NCBI RefSeq assembly: GCF_024506395.1
Contig: NZ_JANIBO010000003.1
Coordinates: forward strand, 1-64,000
DNA length: 64,000 nt
DNA from: Cetobacterium sp. NK01
GTDB taxonomy: Bacteria > Fusobacteriota > Fusobacteriia > Fusobacteriales > Fusobacteriaceae
Reading direction: 5' to 3'
Positions 9,522 through 20,200 of the stretch are shown piece after piece. The notes under the pieces are model-generated. The model made no database searches and was not told the origin of the DNA. It was given only the letters and a program-made list of their open reading frames with translations. The position numbers and the translations under genes are program-made. The stretch's first letter is position 1. Each line of letters opens with the position of its first letter.

Positions 9522-10091
9522 ATGAAGTTAAAATCATGTATGACTATTGTGAATCCCTTTAATATTAAGAAGAGTGAAGTGGAAAGTGACTATAAATTAA
9601 TTACACCTTCTTGTATAAAGGATAGTAAAATTGAATCTTTTGAGTACGGAAGTGTAGATAATGATAAAGAGATTCATTCAAAATATTTTTTAGTAAAAGA
9701 TGATATATTGTTTCAAGCAAAGGGAAATAAAAGTGATTCAATATTAATAGAAGAGGATATTGAAAACTTATTACCGAGTACTTCGTACTTTATACTGAGA
9801 CCTGATTTAACAAAAATCGTTCCTAAGTATCTACAGTGGATTTTAAAAACTGAGGTAGCTGAAAAGTATTTTGAAAAAAATACATCAGGTGCGACAATTA
9901 AGGTTATTAGAAAGAACATTCTAGAAGATTTTGATTTTAATTTACCACCTTTAGAGGAGCAAAAAGAGTTTGCCACTTTAATAGAGGCTTTTGAAATAGA
10001 AAAAAAAGAAACTGAAAAGTATTTAAAAGCTAAAGAGGAGTTAATAGAAAGAAAGATATTATCAAAGTATGAGGTGATTATTGGTGGATAA
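9522..10091 (+). CDS. Half-size type I specificity (HsdS-like) subunit
   Basis: 189 residues, with RBS ACGGAGG upstream of the ATG. It resembles one target-recognition domain of HsdS plus one conserved helix: the N-terminal TRD is followed by LPPLEEQKEFATLIEA (residues about 146-161) and a Lys/Glu-rich coiled coil. Full HsdS proteins have two such units (the one at 15863 has 394 residues), so this probably acts as a homodimer, giving a palindromic target. It would direct the neighbouring N6-adenine methylase to DNA. It overlaps the next gene by 8 bases, indicating translational coupling. Confidence 0.8.
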   Translation: MKLKSCMTIVNPFNIKKSEVESDYKLITPSCIKDSKIESFEYGSVDNDKEIHSKYFLVKDDILFQAKGNKSDSILIEEDIENLLPSTSYFILRPDLTKIVPKYLQWILKTEVAEKYFEKNTSGATIKVIRKNILEDFDFNLPPLEEQKEFATLIEAFEIEKKETEKYLKAKEELIERKILSKYEVIIGG

Positions 10092-11358
10092 AATAATTAA
10101 ACTTAAAACTGAGAATTTAAAAAGAAGATTAAATAATGAGGAACTAGTAAAAGCTTTAGAGTTCAAAATGACATATGAATTTATGTATTCACTTAAAGAT
10201 GGAAGAGAGCATTTAAGAGAGCCTCATAAACTAGAGAGATACTTAGATAATATATCTTTTGAAAAAGAGGTAACTATTGAAAATTTAGCTAGTGAGTTTT
10301 CTGAAGTTTTAAAGAATTTTGATTTTTTAAATGAGAATTTAAGAGTTTTATCAAAAATTTCTTTAGAAGAGCTTCAAGAGTTTTTAAAAATAGACAGATT
10401 ATTTCAGCAAAAAATAGATAGAGGTCAATTTTTAGAGATAGCCTTAGAAATCATAGAGACAATTAATAGTTTTCAAAATTCTGGAATAGGGCAATTTTCC
10501 ACTCCAAAAGAGGTTGGAGAGTTATTAAAAGAGATTTTAGAGGTTAAAAATACTGAAAAATGTATTGATATAACTTTTGGTAAGGGAGATTTAGCTTTAA
10601 GAGTTGGAAAAAAAGAGATAGGTGGCTATGAAATAAACTTTACTCTAGGTAGTTTCGGTAACTTAATGCTAAGTATAGCTAATAAAGATGGTGAGGTAGA
10701 GATAATAAATTCTTTAAATGGTGACTTTGAAGAGAGTGATGTGGTTGTTTGTGATCCACCATATAGTATGAGTAGTGTAAATTTAGAAGAGGATAGAAAT
10801 TATTTAAAATGGGGAGTTCCAAAGAGAACTACAGATTTATATTTTTTATCTTTAGCAATAGATAAATCAAAAAAGCGTGGAGCTATTATATTACCTGAAG
10901 GAGCACTTTTTAGAGGTGGTGTAGAGGGAGATGTAAGAAGTAATATTATAAAATCTGGATTTATTGAAGGAGTTATCTCATTACCAAGTAACTTAATGCA
11001 TCATACTGGAATTCAAACAAGTTTAGTTATATTTAATAAAACTAAGAAGAGTAAAAAGATATTCTTCTTAGATGCAAAAGAGAAGTTTAAAAAAATTAGA
11101 GGTGGTGTAACTATAAGTAAAGAGGAGTTACAAGATCTAGCTAGAATTTACAAGGAGTTTCAAGAGATTGAAAATATATCTAAATTTGTATCATGTGATG
11201 AGATTCTAAAAAATGATGGAGTTTTAAATATAGTTAGATATATTGAACCAAAGGTTTATATGAAAAGTACAGAAAGGATTGTTGAAGAGATGAAGGTATC
11301 AATGGAGAAAATAACTAAATACAGAGATATTTCTGATAAGATTTTAAGTAAAATATAA
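10084..11358 (+). CDS. N6-adenine DNA methyltransferase (HsdM-like)
   Basis: About 424 residues. The start is GTG at 10084 (a TTG at 10081 is also in frame); GAGGTGAT at 10071-10078 serves as RBS inside the preceding gene. An HsdM-like N-terminal helical part (GIGQFSTPKEV near residue 137) precedes the methylase fold. Motif I is weak (DITFGKGDLALRVG) and the catalytic motif IV is DPPY (VVVCDPPYSM), a variant of NPPY typical of adenine methylases. It also retains the HsdM-type stretch RGGVEGDVRSNII. It lacks some motif I glycines seen in the second methylase of this window, so activity is probable rather than certain. It likely works with the half-size specificity subunit to mark self DNA. Confidence 0.82.
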   Translation: MDKIIKLKTENLKRRLNNEELVKALEFKMTYEFMYSLKDGREHLREPHKLERYLDNISFEKEVTIENLASEFSEVLKNFDFLNENLRVLSKISLEELQEFLKIDRLFQQKIDRGQFLEIALEIIETINSFQNSGIGQFSTPKEVGELLKEILEVKNTEKCIDITFGKGDLALRVGKKEIGGYEINFTLGSFGNLMLSIANKDGEVEIINSLNGDFEESDVVVCDPPYSMSSVNLEEDRNYLKWGVPKRTTDLYFLSLAIDKSKKRGAIILPEGALFRGGVEGDVRSNIIKSGFIEGVISLPSNLMHHTGIQTSLVIFNKTKKSKKIFFLDAKEKFKKIRGGVTISKEELQDLARIYKEFQEIENISKFVSCDEILKNDGVLNIVRYIEPKVYMKSTERIVEEMKVSMEKITKYRDISDKILSKI

Positions 11359-11386
11359 AATTTAAATTAAGGGGGAGTTCCAAGAG

Positions 11387-12079
11387 ATGAAGGAGATATT
11401 AAATTTTTTAAAAGAAACAAAAAATAGCAAATATAATGATTTACTAGCATGTTTGGAATTAAAAAAAGATATATTAGATGAAATTAGAGATAAGATAGCT
11501 CATGAAAACATTCCAGAAATAGCCAAGTTAGGTGATATGGAAAAAATGACAAATATTATGAATATAATGAGCCAATTGAAAGAAAAATCTGAGTTGATTG
11601 ATGATATATTGGAAAAAGATTTGGATGTTGAAGAATATGAAGAGATTGAAAAAACAAGTCCTAAAGATTATGAAAATTATAAGGTAGATGATCAAGTAGA
11701 GCATAATCTTTATGGTACTTTTACTTTTAAAAGACCTTGTGGAATAAGAATAGAGAATAAAAAAATAGACACTAACAATTGGAAAGAGGTTTTAATAAAT
11801 ACTTGTGAGTATTTAGTACACAAAGATAAAAATACATTTTTAGATATAATTATCAGTAAAAAAATAACTGGAAGAAAAAGGGAGCTAATATCATCATCTA
11901 AAGATAACTTAAGAGATCCTAAATATATAAAAGAGGTAAATGGGTATATAGAAACTAATTTAAGTGCCAATGGTATTAAAAATATTATAAAAAGACTTTT
12001 AAAAGAGTATAAGATTCCAGTTAAAGATTATGGTGTTTATTTAAGAGCTGACTATACAGAGTTAAATAATCAAAAATAA
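11387..12079 (+). CDS. Unknown protein of the Z1 operon, 230 residues
   Basis: It starts at an ATG after AAGGGGGAG. Residues 1-90 are helical and charged, possibly a coiled coil. Residues about 110-228 form a compact C-terminal module containing RPCGIRIENKKIDTNNWKEV and ETNLSANGIKNIIKRLL. That layout (a short beta strand pair, a conserved Trp, then a helix beginning with ETNLSA) recalls an accessory domain I have seen in restriction-linked proteins, but I cannot name it. No nuclease motif is visible. Its position between methylase and Z1 ATPase suggests an adaptor or regulator in the same system. Confidence 0.7.
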   Translation: MKEILNFLKETKNSKYNDLLACLELKKDILDEIRDKIAHENIPEIAKLGDMEKMTNIMNIMSQLKEKSELIDDILEKDLDVEEYEEIEKTSPKDYENYKVDDQVEHNLYGTFTFKRPCGIRIENKKIDTNNWKEVLINTCEYLVHKDKNTFLDIIISKKITGRKRELISSSKDNLRDPKYIKEVNGYIETNLSANGIKNIIKRLLKEYKIPVKDYGVYLRADYTELNNQK

Positions 12080-12128
12080 CATTTGTTTAAAATTGCTTAA
12101 AATAAAGTATATATTTTGGAGGAGTAAG

Positions 12129-14249
12129 ATGATTTTAGAAGGAGAATTTTTTAGAGTAAAAAAACAAGAGTATAATGAAAAAACTTTAGCATGTATTGAA
12201 AAATCTGTAGAAAAACTTTCTGAAATAGAAGATAAGCCTTTAATGATGTTAGGGAAAATTCAAAGTGGAAAAACTAAATCTTTTATAGGTGTTGTATCAT
12301 TAAGCTTTGATAATGGGTATGACTTAGCTGTTATTTTAACTAAAAATTCAAATGCACTTGCAAAACAAACTGTTGCAAGAATGAAACAAGAATTTTCTGA
12401 ATTTTTAGAAGAAGATAGTGTTGAAATATTTGACATAATGAATGCATCGCCTAATATGACTAAATTTGAATTAGAAAAAAAACTTATAATTGTTGTAAAA
12501 AAAGAAAAAAATAATTTACCTAGACTGATGGATTTTATTCAAACTTATTCTCTAGCTCAGAATAAAAAGTGTCTAATTATTGATGATGAAGCTGATTTTG
12601 TGAGCGTTGGATATGATAAAAACAAAGAAACAGAAGAGTTTGATTTAAGAAAAATAGCAGCTCAAATTAATGAGTTAAAAATTCAGACAGAATGCAAATT
12701 TATCCAGGTAACTGCGACTCCTTATTCCTTATATCTTCAGCCTGAAAATATAGATCTAGGGAACGACATAGAAATAAAACCAGTGAAACCTTATGAAACA
12801 GTTTTAGTTCCGTCTGGAGAAGGATATATAGGTGGAGAATATTATTTTGACAGAGAAAAGAATCCTTTAGGAGAATATCTATTTCATGCAATAGAAGAGA
12901 CTGAACTAACAATATTGAAAAGCAGTGATCGTAGAAAGTTCAAAGAGGAAGATATTTTAGTAAGCAATAAAATAGAAGGATTAAGAACAGCTATTTTAAA
13001 CTTTATAACAGGAGGCTGTATTAGGATTCTACAAAATGGAGGAAATCCTAGAGGAAAAAGTAATAAATTTAGTTTTATAATTCATACGGAAATTTCTAAA
13101 AACTCTCATGCAAGACAGGAAAATATAATAGAAGAATTATTATCGCAATTAAAAAATGAGGTTCAGAAAAAAGATACCTCTTTATTAGATAAGTTTATTG
13201 AAAATAGTTATTTTAATATAATTCAATCTGTAGAAAAATATGGATTTGAAAACCCATCCTTAGATGAGGTTATAGACTATGTAAAAAAGGCTATAAAAGA
13301 TGAATGGTTAAGTAAAGTAATTGTTAATTCAGAAAATGATATAAATACTTTATTAGATGATGATGGACAACTTAGGTTGCGTACACCCTTAAATATATTT
13401 ATTGGTGGACAAATATTAGATAGAGGAATTACAATAAATAATTTAATTGGATTTTATTATGGAAGAAACCCAAATAAAATGCAGCAAGATACAGTTTTGC
13501 AGCATTCAAGAATGTATGGTTATAGAAGTGAAAAAGATTTGGCAGTTACAAGATTTTATACAACTAAAAATTTATATGAAAAAATGTCTCAAATAAATGA
13601 TTTTGATGCAAAACTTAGAGAAGATTTTGAACAAGGTAATTTTGATAAAGGAATTATATTTATAAGTACTGATAGTAATGGGAAAATAATACCATGTTCT
13701 CCACAAAAAATAAGAATAAGTAATACTCAATTTTTAAAAGAAGGTAAAACTATAACTCCAATAGGATTTCAGACTGGATATAAAACCCATATTAAGGATT
13801 ATATAAAAGAAATTGATAGAATTCTTAGAGAAAATAATAAAGGTGAATTAAAAGGTAAATTTACAATATCAAAAGATGAAGCTTGTAATATAATAGATTT
13901 AATTTATAAAACAATAGAAATAGAAAATAATAATTGTGTTGATAGAAATACATTTATTTCATTAATAAACTATTTAAGTACTTCTAATAAAATTAATGTT
14001 TATTGTGGAGTAGATAGAAATATTAGTAGATTAAGAAAAACTTCAAGATACTATTCAGATATGCCATATAATAGAGACAACGATTTAAGACAAGCTAAAG
14101 AGTTAGCTCATAAGGAGCCAACGTTAATGTTAATGAGACAGAACGGTTTAAAAGCTAATGATTGGATGGATGCTGAATTTTATTGGCCTGTACTTGTAGT
14201 ACAAAAGAATGTTCCTAAAGCCGTTTATACTTCAGAAGTTTTAAAGTAA
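12129..14249 (+). CDS. Z1-domain ATPase/putative endonuclease
   Basis: 706 residues from the ATG at 12129, 6 bases after GGAGGAG; an in-frame start 36 bases upstream lacks a good RBS. The helicase-like motifs are Walker A GKIQSGKT (42-49), IDDEAD (151-156), TATPYS, and a C-terminal GGQILDRGITINN...QHSRMYGYR block. These are the hallmarks of the Z1 family (PF10593), described in MORC/MutL-linked restriction-modification systems. Here there is no MutL-type ATPase, AIPR or PD-(D/E)XK partner nearby; instead a half-S subunit and adenine methylase precede it. It is the likely effector or motor of the four-gene unit. Confidence 0.85.
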   Translation: MILEGEFFRVKKQEYNEKTLACIEKSVEKLSEIEDKPLMMLGKIQSGKTKSFIGVVSLSFDNGYDLAVILTKNSNALAKQTVARMKQEFSEFLEEDSVEIFDIMNASPNMTKFELEKKLIIVVKKEKNNLPRLMDFIQTYSLAQNKKCLIIDDEADFVSVGYDKNKETEEFDLRKIAAQINELKIQTECKFIQVTATPYSLYLQPENIDLGNDIEIKPVKPYETVLVPSGEGYIGGEYYFDREKNPLGEYLFHAIEETELTILKSSDRRKFKEEDILVSNKIEGLRTAILNFITGGCIRILQNGGNPRGKSNKFSFIIHTEISKNSHARQENIIEELLSQLKNEVQKKDTSLLDKFIENSYFNIIQSVEKYGFENPSLDEVIDYVKKAIKDEWLSKVIVNSENDINTLLDDDGQLRLRTPLNIFIGGQILDRGITINNLIGFYYGRNPNKMQQDTVLQHSRMYGYRSEKDLAVTRFYTTKNLYEKMSQINDFDAKLREDFEQGNFDKGIIFISTDSNGKIIPCSPQKIRISNTQFLKEGKTITPIGFQTGYKTHIKDYIKEIDRILRENNKGELKGKFTISKDEACNIIDLIYKTIEIENNNCVDRNTFISLINYLSTSNKINVYCGVDRNISRLRKTSRYYSDMPYNRDNDLRQAKELAHKEPTLMLMRQNGLKANDWMDAEFYWPVLVVQKNVPKAVYTSEVLK

Positions 14250-14367
14250 TAAACTTTAGATACTTTCTATAGTATCAAGAATATGGCATAAAGTATGTCT
14301 TTATGGTAAAATTAAGAGTGATAAAATAAAGATTATTAAATAGAAATTTATTTAGAAGGGAGTTAAT

Positions 14368-15858
14368 ATGATAACAGGTGAAATAAAAAATAAAGTGGAT
14401 CAAATGTGGGAATATTTTTGGACGGGAGGACTAACTAATCCAATAGATGTAATAGAACAACTAACATATCTTATGTTTATGAAAAGATTGGACATAGAGC
14501 AAATGTCAAAAGAAAAGACAGCAATACAAAGTGCTGCTTTATTAGGAATACAGGAAGATACAAGTAAATATATATACCAAAAAGATAAAGAATACTTAAG
14601 ATGGTCAAGATTATTAGACAATTCAAAAGCACATGAAATAATTAGAAATGACGGAATGGAATTTTTAAAAACACTTTCAGGAGATGAAGAAAGTGCGTAT
14701 TCTAAATATATGAAAAATGCAGTTTACAAAGTTCCTAGTGCTAAGGTACTTAAAAATACTATGGATGTAATGGAAGATATATTTTCTGATGAAAGTTTTG
14801 TAAAAGATAGAGATGCAAAAGGAGATTTATACGAATATTTATTATCAAAGCTATCTACAAGTGGAACAAATGGACAATTTAGAACACCAAAGCATATAAT
14901 AAACATGATGGTAGAATTAATGAAGCCAACACCAGAGGATACAATAATAGATCCAGCTTGTGGAACAGCAGGATTTTTAGCTAGTAGTGTAGATTATCTA
15001 ATGAGAAATCATAAAAATGAAATAATGGTAAGTAAAGATAAAAGAGATCATTTTAACCAAAAAGCCTTTAATGGAAATGATACAGATGCAACTATGTTAG
15101 GGATATCAGCTATGAACTTAATGCTTCATAATGTTGAAAATCCTAATCTTTATTTAGAAAATTCCTTATCAGTAGATTATAAAAAAGAAAATGAATATTC
15201 TCTTGTTCTTGCAAACCCTCCATTTAAAGGAAGTTTAGATTATGAAGATGTAAATTCTACTTTATTAGAAGGAGCGAAAACAAAGAAAACAGAACTATTA
15301 TTTTTAAGACTTATAACAAGAATATTAAAAATAGGGGGAAGAGCAGCAGTAATCATTCCTGATGGAGTATTATTTGGATCGTCTAATGCACATAAGAGTG
15401 TAAGAGAGGAAATAATAGAAAAACATAAGTTAGAGGCTGTAATTTCAATGCCAAGTGGAGTGTTTAAGCCATACGCAGGAGTTAGCACAGGAATCCTTAT
15501 TTTCACTAAAACAGGAGATGGAGGAACTGATAAAGTTTGGTTTTATGATATGACAGCAGATGGATATTCTTTAGATGATAAAAGAAATCCTATAGAAGAA
15601 AATGATATTCCAGATATAATTGAAAGATTTGGGAATCTAGATAAAGAAGTTGAAAGAAAAAGAACAGAAAAATCATTCTTTGTACCTGTATCTGAAATAA
15701 AAGAAAATAATTATGATTTATCTTTAAATAGATATAAAGAAGTAGAATATGAAGAGGTAGAATATGCAAAACCATCTATAATATTGTCTGAGATAAAAGA
15801 ACTTGAAAAGAAAATTATGGAAGGCATACAAGCTCTTGAAGCTATGTTAGAGGTGTAA
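14368..15858 (+). CDS. hsdM: Type I restriction-modification methylase subunit
   Basis: 496 residues with RBS AAGGGAG. It has an HsdM N-terminal domain, then the AdoMet motif DPACGTAGF (195-203) and catalytic NPPF (283-286), with GNDTDATML between. It forms the M2S core of a type I enzyme and methylates adenine in the sequence read by HsdS. hsdS follows after 4 bases. The length and motifs are intact, so it should be active. Confidence 0.95.
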   Translation: MITGEIKNKVDQMWEYFWTGGLTNPIDVIEQLTYLMFMKRLDIEQMSKEKTAIQSAALLGIQEDTSKYIYQKDKEYLRWSRLLDNSKAHEIIRNDGMEFLKTLSGDEESAYSKYMKNAVYKVPSAKVLKNTMDVMEDIFSDESFVKDRDAKGDLYEYLLSKLSTSGTNGQFRTPKHIINMMVELMKPTPEDTIIDPACGTAGFLASSVDYLMRNHKNEIMVSKDKRDHFNQKAFNGNDTDATMLGISAMNLMLHNVENPNLYLENSLSVDYKKENEYSLVLANPPFKGSLDYEDVNSTLLEGAKTKKTELLFLRLITRILKIGGRAAVIIPDGVLFGSSNAHKSVREEIIEKHKLEAVISMPSGVFKPYAGVSTGILIFTKTGDGGTDKVWFYDMTADGYSLDDKRNPIEENDIPDIIERFGNLDKEVERKRTEKSFFVPVSEIKENNYDLSLNRYKEVEYEEVEYAKPSIILSEIKELEKKIMEGIQALEAMLEV

Positions 15859-15862
15859 AATA

Positions 15863-17047
15863 ATGGCATGGAAAAAAGTAAAATTAGAAAAAATATGTGA
15901 CATTTCAAGTGGAGGGACACCATCTAGAAAAGAAAATTTTTATTATAATGGTCAAATACCATGGTTAAAAATATCAGATTTAAATGTAAGAGGAAAATTT
16001 GTTTATGATAGTGAAGAAAAAATTACAAATAGAGGGTTAAATGCAATTAGAGATAAAATTTTTGAAAAAGGAACTTTAATGTTTGCAATGTATGGCTCGA
16101 TAGGAAAAACTGCATTTGCAGGTGTGAATCTATCTTGCAATCAAGCTATTTTAGGTATTTCTTCTAAAGATAATAATAGGACTAATTTAGATTATATAAA
16201 TTATTGGTTGAAATCAAAAAAAAAATTATTAAGTAAGCTAGCAAATGGAGTAGCACAAAAAAATTTATCAGCCACAATCATTAAAGAATTAGAAATCCCA
16301 TTACCTCCAATGGAGATCCAGATAAAAATAGCAGAAGCCTTAGATAAAGCTCAAGAGCTTATAGATAATAGAAAACTGCAATTAGAAAAATATGATGAGT
16401 TAATTCAATCGACATTTATAGATATGTTTGGAGATCCAGTTTTAAACACTAAGAAGTGGAATAGTAAAAAGCTTGGTGAGTTAACAGAAGTAGGTTCTAG
16501 TACAAGAGTTTTTACAAGCGAGTTAGTACTAGAAGGGATTCCTTTTTATAGAGGCAGTGAAATTGGAAAATTAAGTATGGGAGAAAAAATAACTTCAGAG
16601 TTATATATTTCATTAGACCATTATAATAAAATTAAAAAGAAATATTCAATACCTAAGATAGGAGATCTGTTAATGTCATCAATTTGTCCAGATGGAAAAA
16701 TTTGGTGTGTAGATAATGATAATCCTTTTTATTATAAAGATGGAAGAGTGTTATGGATAAAGAGAAATGAAGAAATAATTTGTAGTAAATATCTTCAATA
16801 TTTTTTAAAAATAATATTTAGATTAAACTATAGTAAGATAGCTTCTGGTACAACTTTTTCAGAATTAAAAATATTTATATTAAAAGAACTTTTGATTTAT
16901 CTTCCACCAATAGAACTTCAAAATAAATTTGCTTCTATTATAGAGGCAATAGAAAATGAAAAAAAATTATGTGAAGAATCATTAAAACAGATAGAAGAAA
17001 ATTTTGATTCTATGATAGATAAAGCGTTTAAAGGGGAATTATTTTAA
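15863..17047 (+). CDS. hsdS: Type I restriction-modification specificity subunit
   Basis: 394 residues with two target-recognition domains in tandem. The first ends near LPPMEIQIKIAEALDKAQELI (about 150-170) and the second near LPPIELQNKFASIIEAI (about 350-367); these are the two conserved helices that set the spacer of the bipartite target. It begins WKKVKLEKICDISSGGTPSR, typical of HsdS. It sits 4 bases after hsdM. The target sequence cannot be read from the protein. I see no inverted duplicate or recombinase suggesting a shufflon. Confidence 0.93.
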   Translation: MAWKKVKLEKICDISSGGTPSRKENFYYNGQIPWLKISDLNVRGKFVYDSEEKITNRGLNAIRDKIFEKGTLMFAMYGSIGKTAFAGVNLSCNQAILGISSKDNNRTNLDYINYWLKSKKKLLSKLANGVAQKNLSATIIKELEIPLPPMEIQIKIAEALDKAQELIDNRKLQLEKYDELIQSTFIDMFGDPVLNTKKWNSKKLGELTEVGSSTRVFTSELVLEGIPFYRGSEIGKLSMGEKITSELYISLDHYNKIKKKYSIPKIGDLLMSSICPDGKIWCVDNDNPFYYKDGRVLWIKRNEEIICSKYLQYFLKIIFRLNYSKIASGTTFSELKIFILKELLIYLPPIELQNKFASIIEAIENEKKLCEESLKQIEENFDSMIDKAFKGELF

Positions 17048-17150
17048 TACTTTGTAGAATTTTTAAAGGAGAGCCAATAACTAAAAATAAAAATAAATAT
17101 AATTTATAATTGGATATAAAAAGATTTAAATTTTACTAGTAGTTAGTGAG

Positions 17151-17179
17151 TAGCAAACAATAGTTTTTATTGTTTGCTA
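17151..17179 (+). other. Hairpin between hsdS and hsdR
   Basis: A perfect 12-bp inverted repeat (TAGCAAACAATA 17151-17162, TATTGTTTGCTA 17168-17179) with a 5-base loop. No T run follows, so it is not a plain terminator. It lies in the 166-base gap before hsdR and could modulate hsdR expression or protect the hsdMS message end. Confidence 0.5.
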
Positions 17180-17213
17180 AACAACAGTTATTAGTTTATA
17201 AAGGGGGAAAGTG

Positions 17214-20200
17214 ATGTCAAATTTTAGTTTTTTAGAAAATGATTTTAAAGAATTATATCTTGATTGTAAAGAAGCAGAGGAAAATGTATATATAAAACCA
17301 AGAACAAGTTGTTTTTATAGTAGAAGAGCTTTAGAATTAGCAGTTAATATACTATTTGATTTAGAAGGATTGGATAAACCCACTAAAGAAATAAATGGGA
17401 AAATTATTACAGATAAAACTTTAGGAACTTTAATAAGAACTTCAGAATTTAAAAGTATAATAGATAATTCAGAAGAGTTAGAAAAAATAAATATTATAAG
17501 ATTATCTGGAAATGAGGCTGTTCATAAAAATAGTGCTATAACAAGTGAAGTCGCACTAATTTCTTTAGAGATATTATATGATTTTACTTCATGGATGGCT
17601 TATTGTTACGGTAGTTTAAAAGAAGAAAAACCTTTTAATATAAATATTATAAACAAATATTCTTCTATGAGAGAGGAAGAGTTATTAAAAAGAATAGAAA
17701 TTTTAGAAAAAGAGAAAAATGAAAATTTAAATAAATTAAATTACTCAAAAGTAGAGCAAGTAAATAAAAAACACAGAGAGCTCACTATTAAAAACATAGA
17801 TGAAGCTAAAACTAGAAAGTTATATATAGATATTCTCTTAAGGGAAGCTGGCTGGGATATTAATCAACCTAATGTTAAAGAATTTAAGGTTAATGGAATG
17901 CCAAATAAAAAGGAAGAGGGATATGCTGATTATGTTTTGTGGGGAGATAATGGAAAACCTTTAGCTGTTGTGGAAGCGAAAAGAACTTTAAAAAACCCAG
18001 AAGAAGGAAAACATCAAGTAACTTTATATGCTGAGTGTTTGGAAAAAGATTGGGGACAATATCCTGTAAGATTTTATACAAATGGATTTGAAACTTATAT
18101 ATGGGAAAAAAATGAGATTCCTAGACAAGTTTATGGATTTTATAGAAAAGAAGAACTTGAAACTTTAATTATAAGAAGAACACAATCTTTAGATTTAGAT
18201 AAAGCAAGAAAGCTGATTAATCCAGATATTGCAGGAAGAAGCTACCAACTTAGAGCCATAACAAAAGTAATTGAAAATTATTATGATAATTATAGAAAAG
18301 CTCTTTTAGTAATGGCTACAGGATCTGGAAAAACTAGAACTTCGATATCAATTGTAGATGTATTATTAACTGCTAATAGAATTAAAAGAGTATTATTTTT
18401 AGCAGATAGAACAGCTCTTGTAAATCAAGCTCAAAAAAATTTTTCTAAACTAATTGGAAGCGACCATACTTTGGAGAATTTAATTGAGACTAAAGGAAAT
18501 AGTAAAGCTAGAATAGTATTTTCTACATATCAAACAATGATAAATGAAATAGATAAACTAAGGGAAGATGGGACAAGACAATTTGGTGTAGGGTATTTTG
18601 ATTTAATAATAGTGGATGAATCTCATAGAAGTATTTATAAAAAATACGGTGCAATTTTTGATTATTTTGACAGCTTGTTATTAGGATTAACTGCAACACC
18701 AAAAGATGAAATAGATAGAAATACATACAAAGTATTTGATTTAAAAGATGGAGAACCAACAGATTCATATAATTTATTTGATGCTGTAAATGATGGTTAT
18801 TTAGTATTACCTGAAGTTAAGGAGATTGATTTAAAATTTCCAGAAAAGGGTATTAAATATAGTGAATTAAGCGATGCTGATAAAGAGGAATATGAATTGA
18901 AATTTTCAGACGATGAGGGTAATATTCCTGATGAGATTGGATCTGAAGCACTTAATAGTTGGTTATTTAATAAAAATACAGTTGAAAAAGTTATTGAAAC
19001 ATTAATGTCTCAAGGACATAAAGTAGAAGGTGGAGATAAACTAGGAAAAACTATTATATTTGCCAAAAATGATAAACATGCTGAGTTCATAGTAGAAGTT
19101 TTTAATAAAATGTTTCCACAATTAGGTGGAGAGTTTTGCCAAAAAATTACAAATAAAGTGAATTATGCTCAAGATTTGATAGATAGATTTTCTATTGTTA
19201 CTAAATTTCCTCAAATAGCTGTTTCTGTTGATATGCTTGATACAGGAATAGATGTTCCTGAAGTTTTAAATCTAGTATTCTTTAAGAAGATAAGATCGAA
19301 ATCAAAATTCTGGCAAATGATTGGAAGAGGAACTAGACTTTGTCCAAATATATTTTCACCTGAAATTGATAAGAAAAATTTTTATATTTTTGATTTTTGT
19401 AAAAATTTTACATTTTTCGAAAGCAATCAAAAAGAGATTGAAGGATGTGTTCCAGAAAGTCTTACACAAAAGATATTTAATTCTAGAGTTAATCTTACTT
19501 ACTTTTTACAAGATATTAAATATCAAGAAATTAAGGAATATAAAGAGTTTTGGAATAATTTATTAAATACAATACATAATGATATTTTAGAAATCGATAT
19601 ATCATCAGCTTTTGCAAGAAAAGAAGTAAGATATATTGAAAAATATAAAGATAAAGATGAACTAACAAATTTAAATGAAATAAAAATAAATGAACTTAAA
19701 AATAATATAAGTTATATTGTTTATTCTAAAGATTTAGATGAGAAAGCAAAGAGATTCGATTTACTTATAATGAAGTTACAACTATCAATACTTGATGAAG
19801 GTAAAGTTATTCCAAGTGCTATTAAAGGATTGAGAGAGTTAGGAAAAGGGCTTGAAAAGTTAGGAAGCATTCCTAAGGTTCTTGAAAAAAAAGAAGTAGT
19901 TAAATTACTTAATAATGATGAATTTTGGGAAGATATTGATATTATTGCTTTAGAAAAAATTAGAAATGATTTAAGAGATTTAATCAAATATTTAGATGGA
20001 GATAATTCTTCTCAAAAAATTATTTATACAGATTTTTCTGATGAGATAATAAAAACTGAAACTAAGGGGATTTCTTTTGGGGTATATGATTTTTTACCAA
20101 CAAGAGATCGTGTTAGAAAAATAATGCTTGAAAATAAAGAAAAAGCATCATTAATTAAGTTAAAAAACAATATTGTTCTAGATGATATAGATATTAAAGA

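Noticed and set aside
12129-14249. HsdR partner for the half-S/methylase pair
   Set aside because: Motifs and layout fit the Z1 family, with no HsdR nuclease domain or type I translocase pattern.
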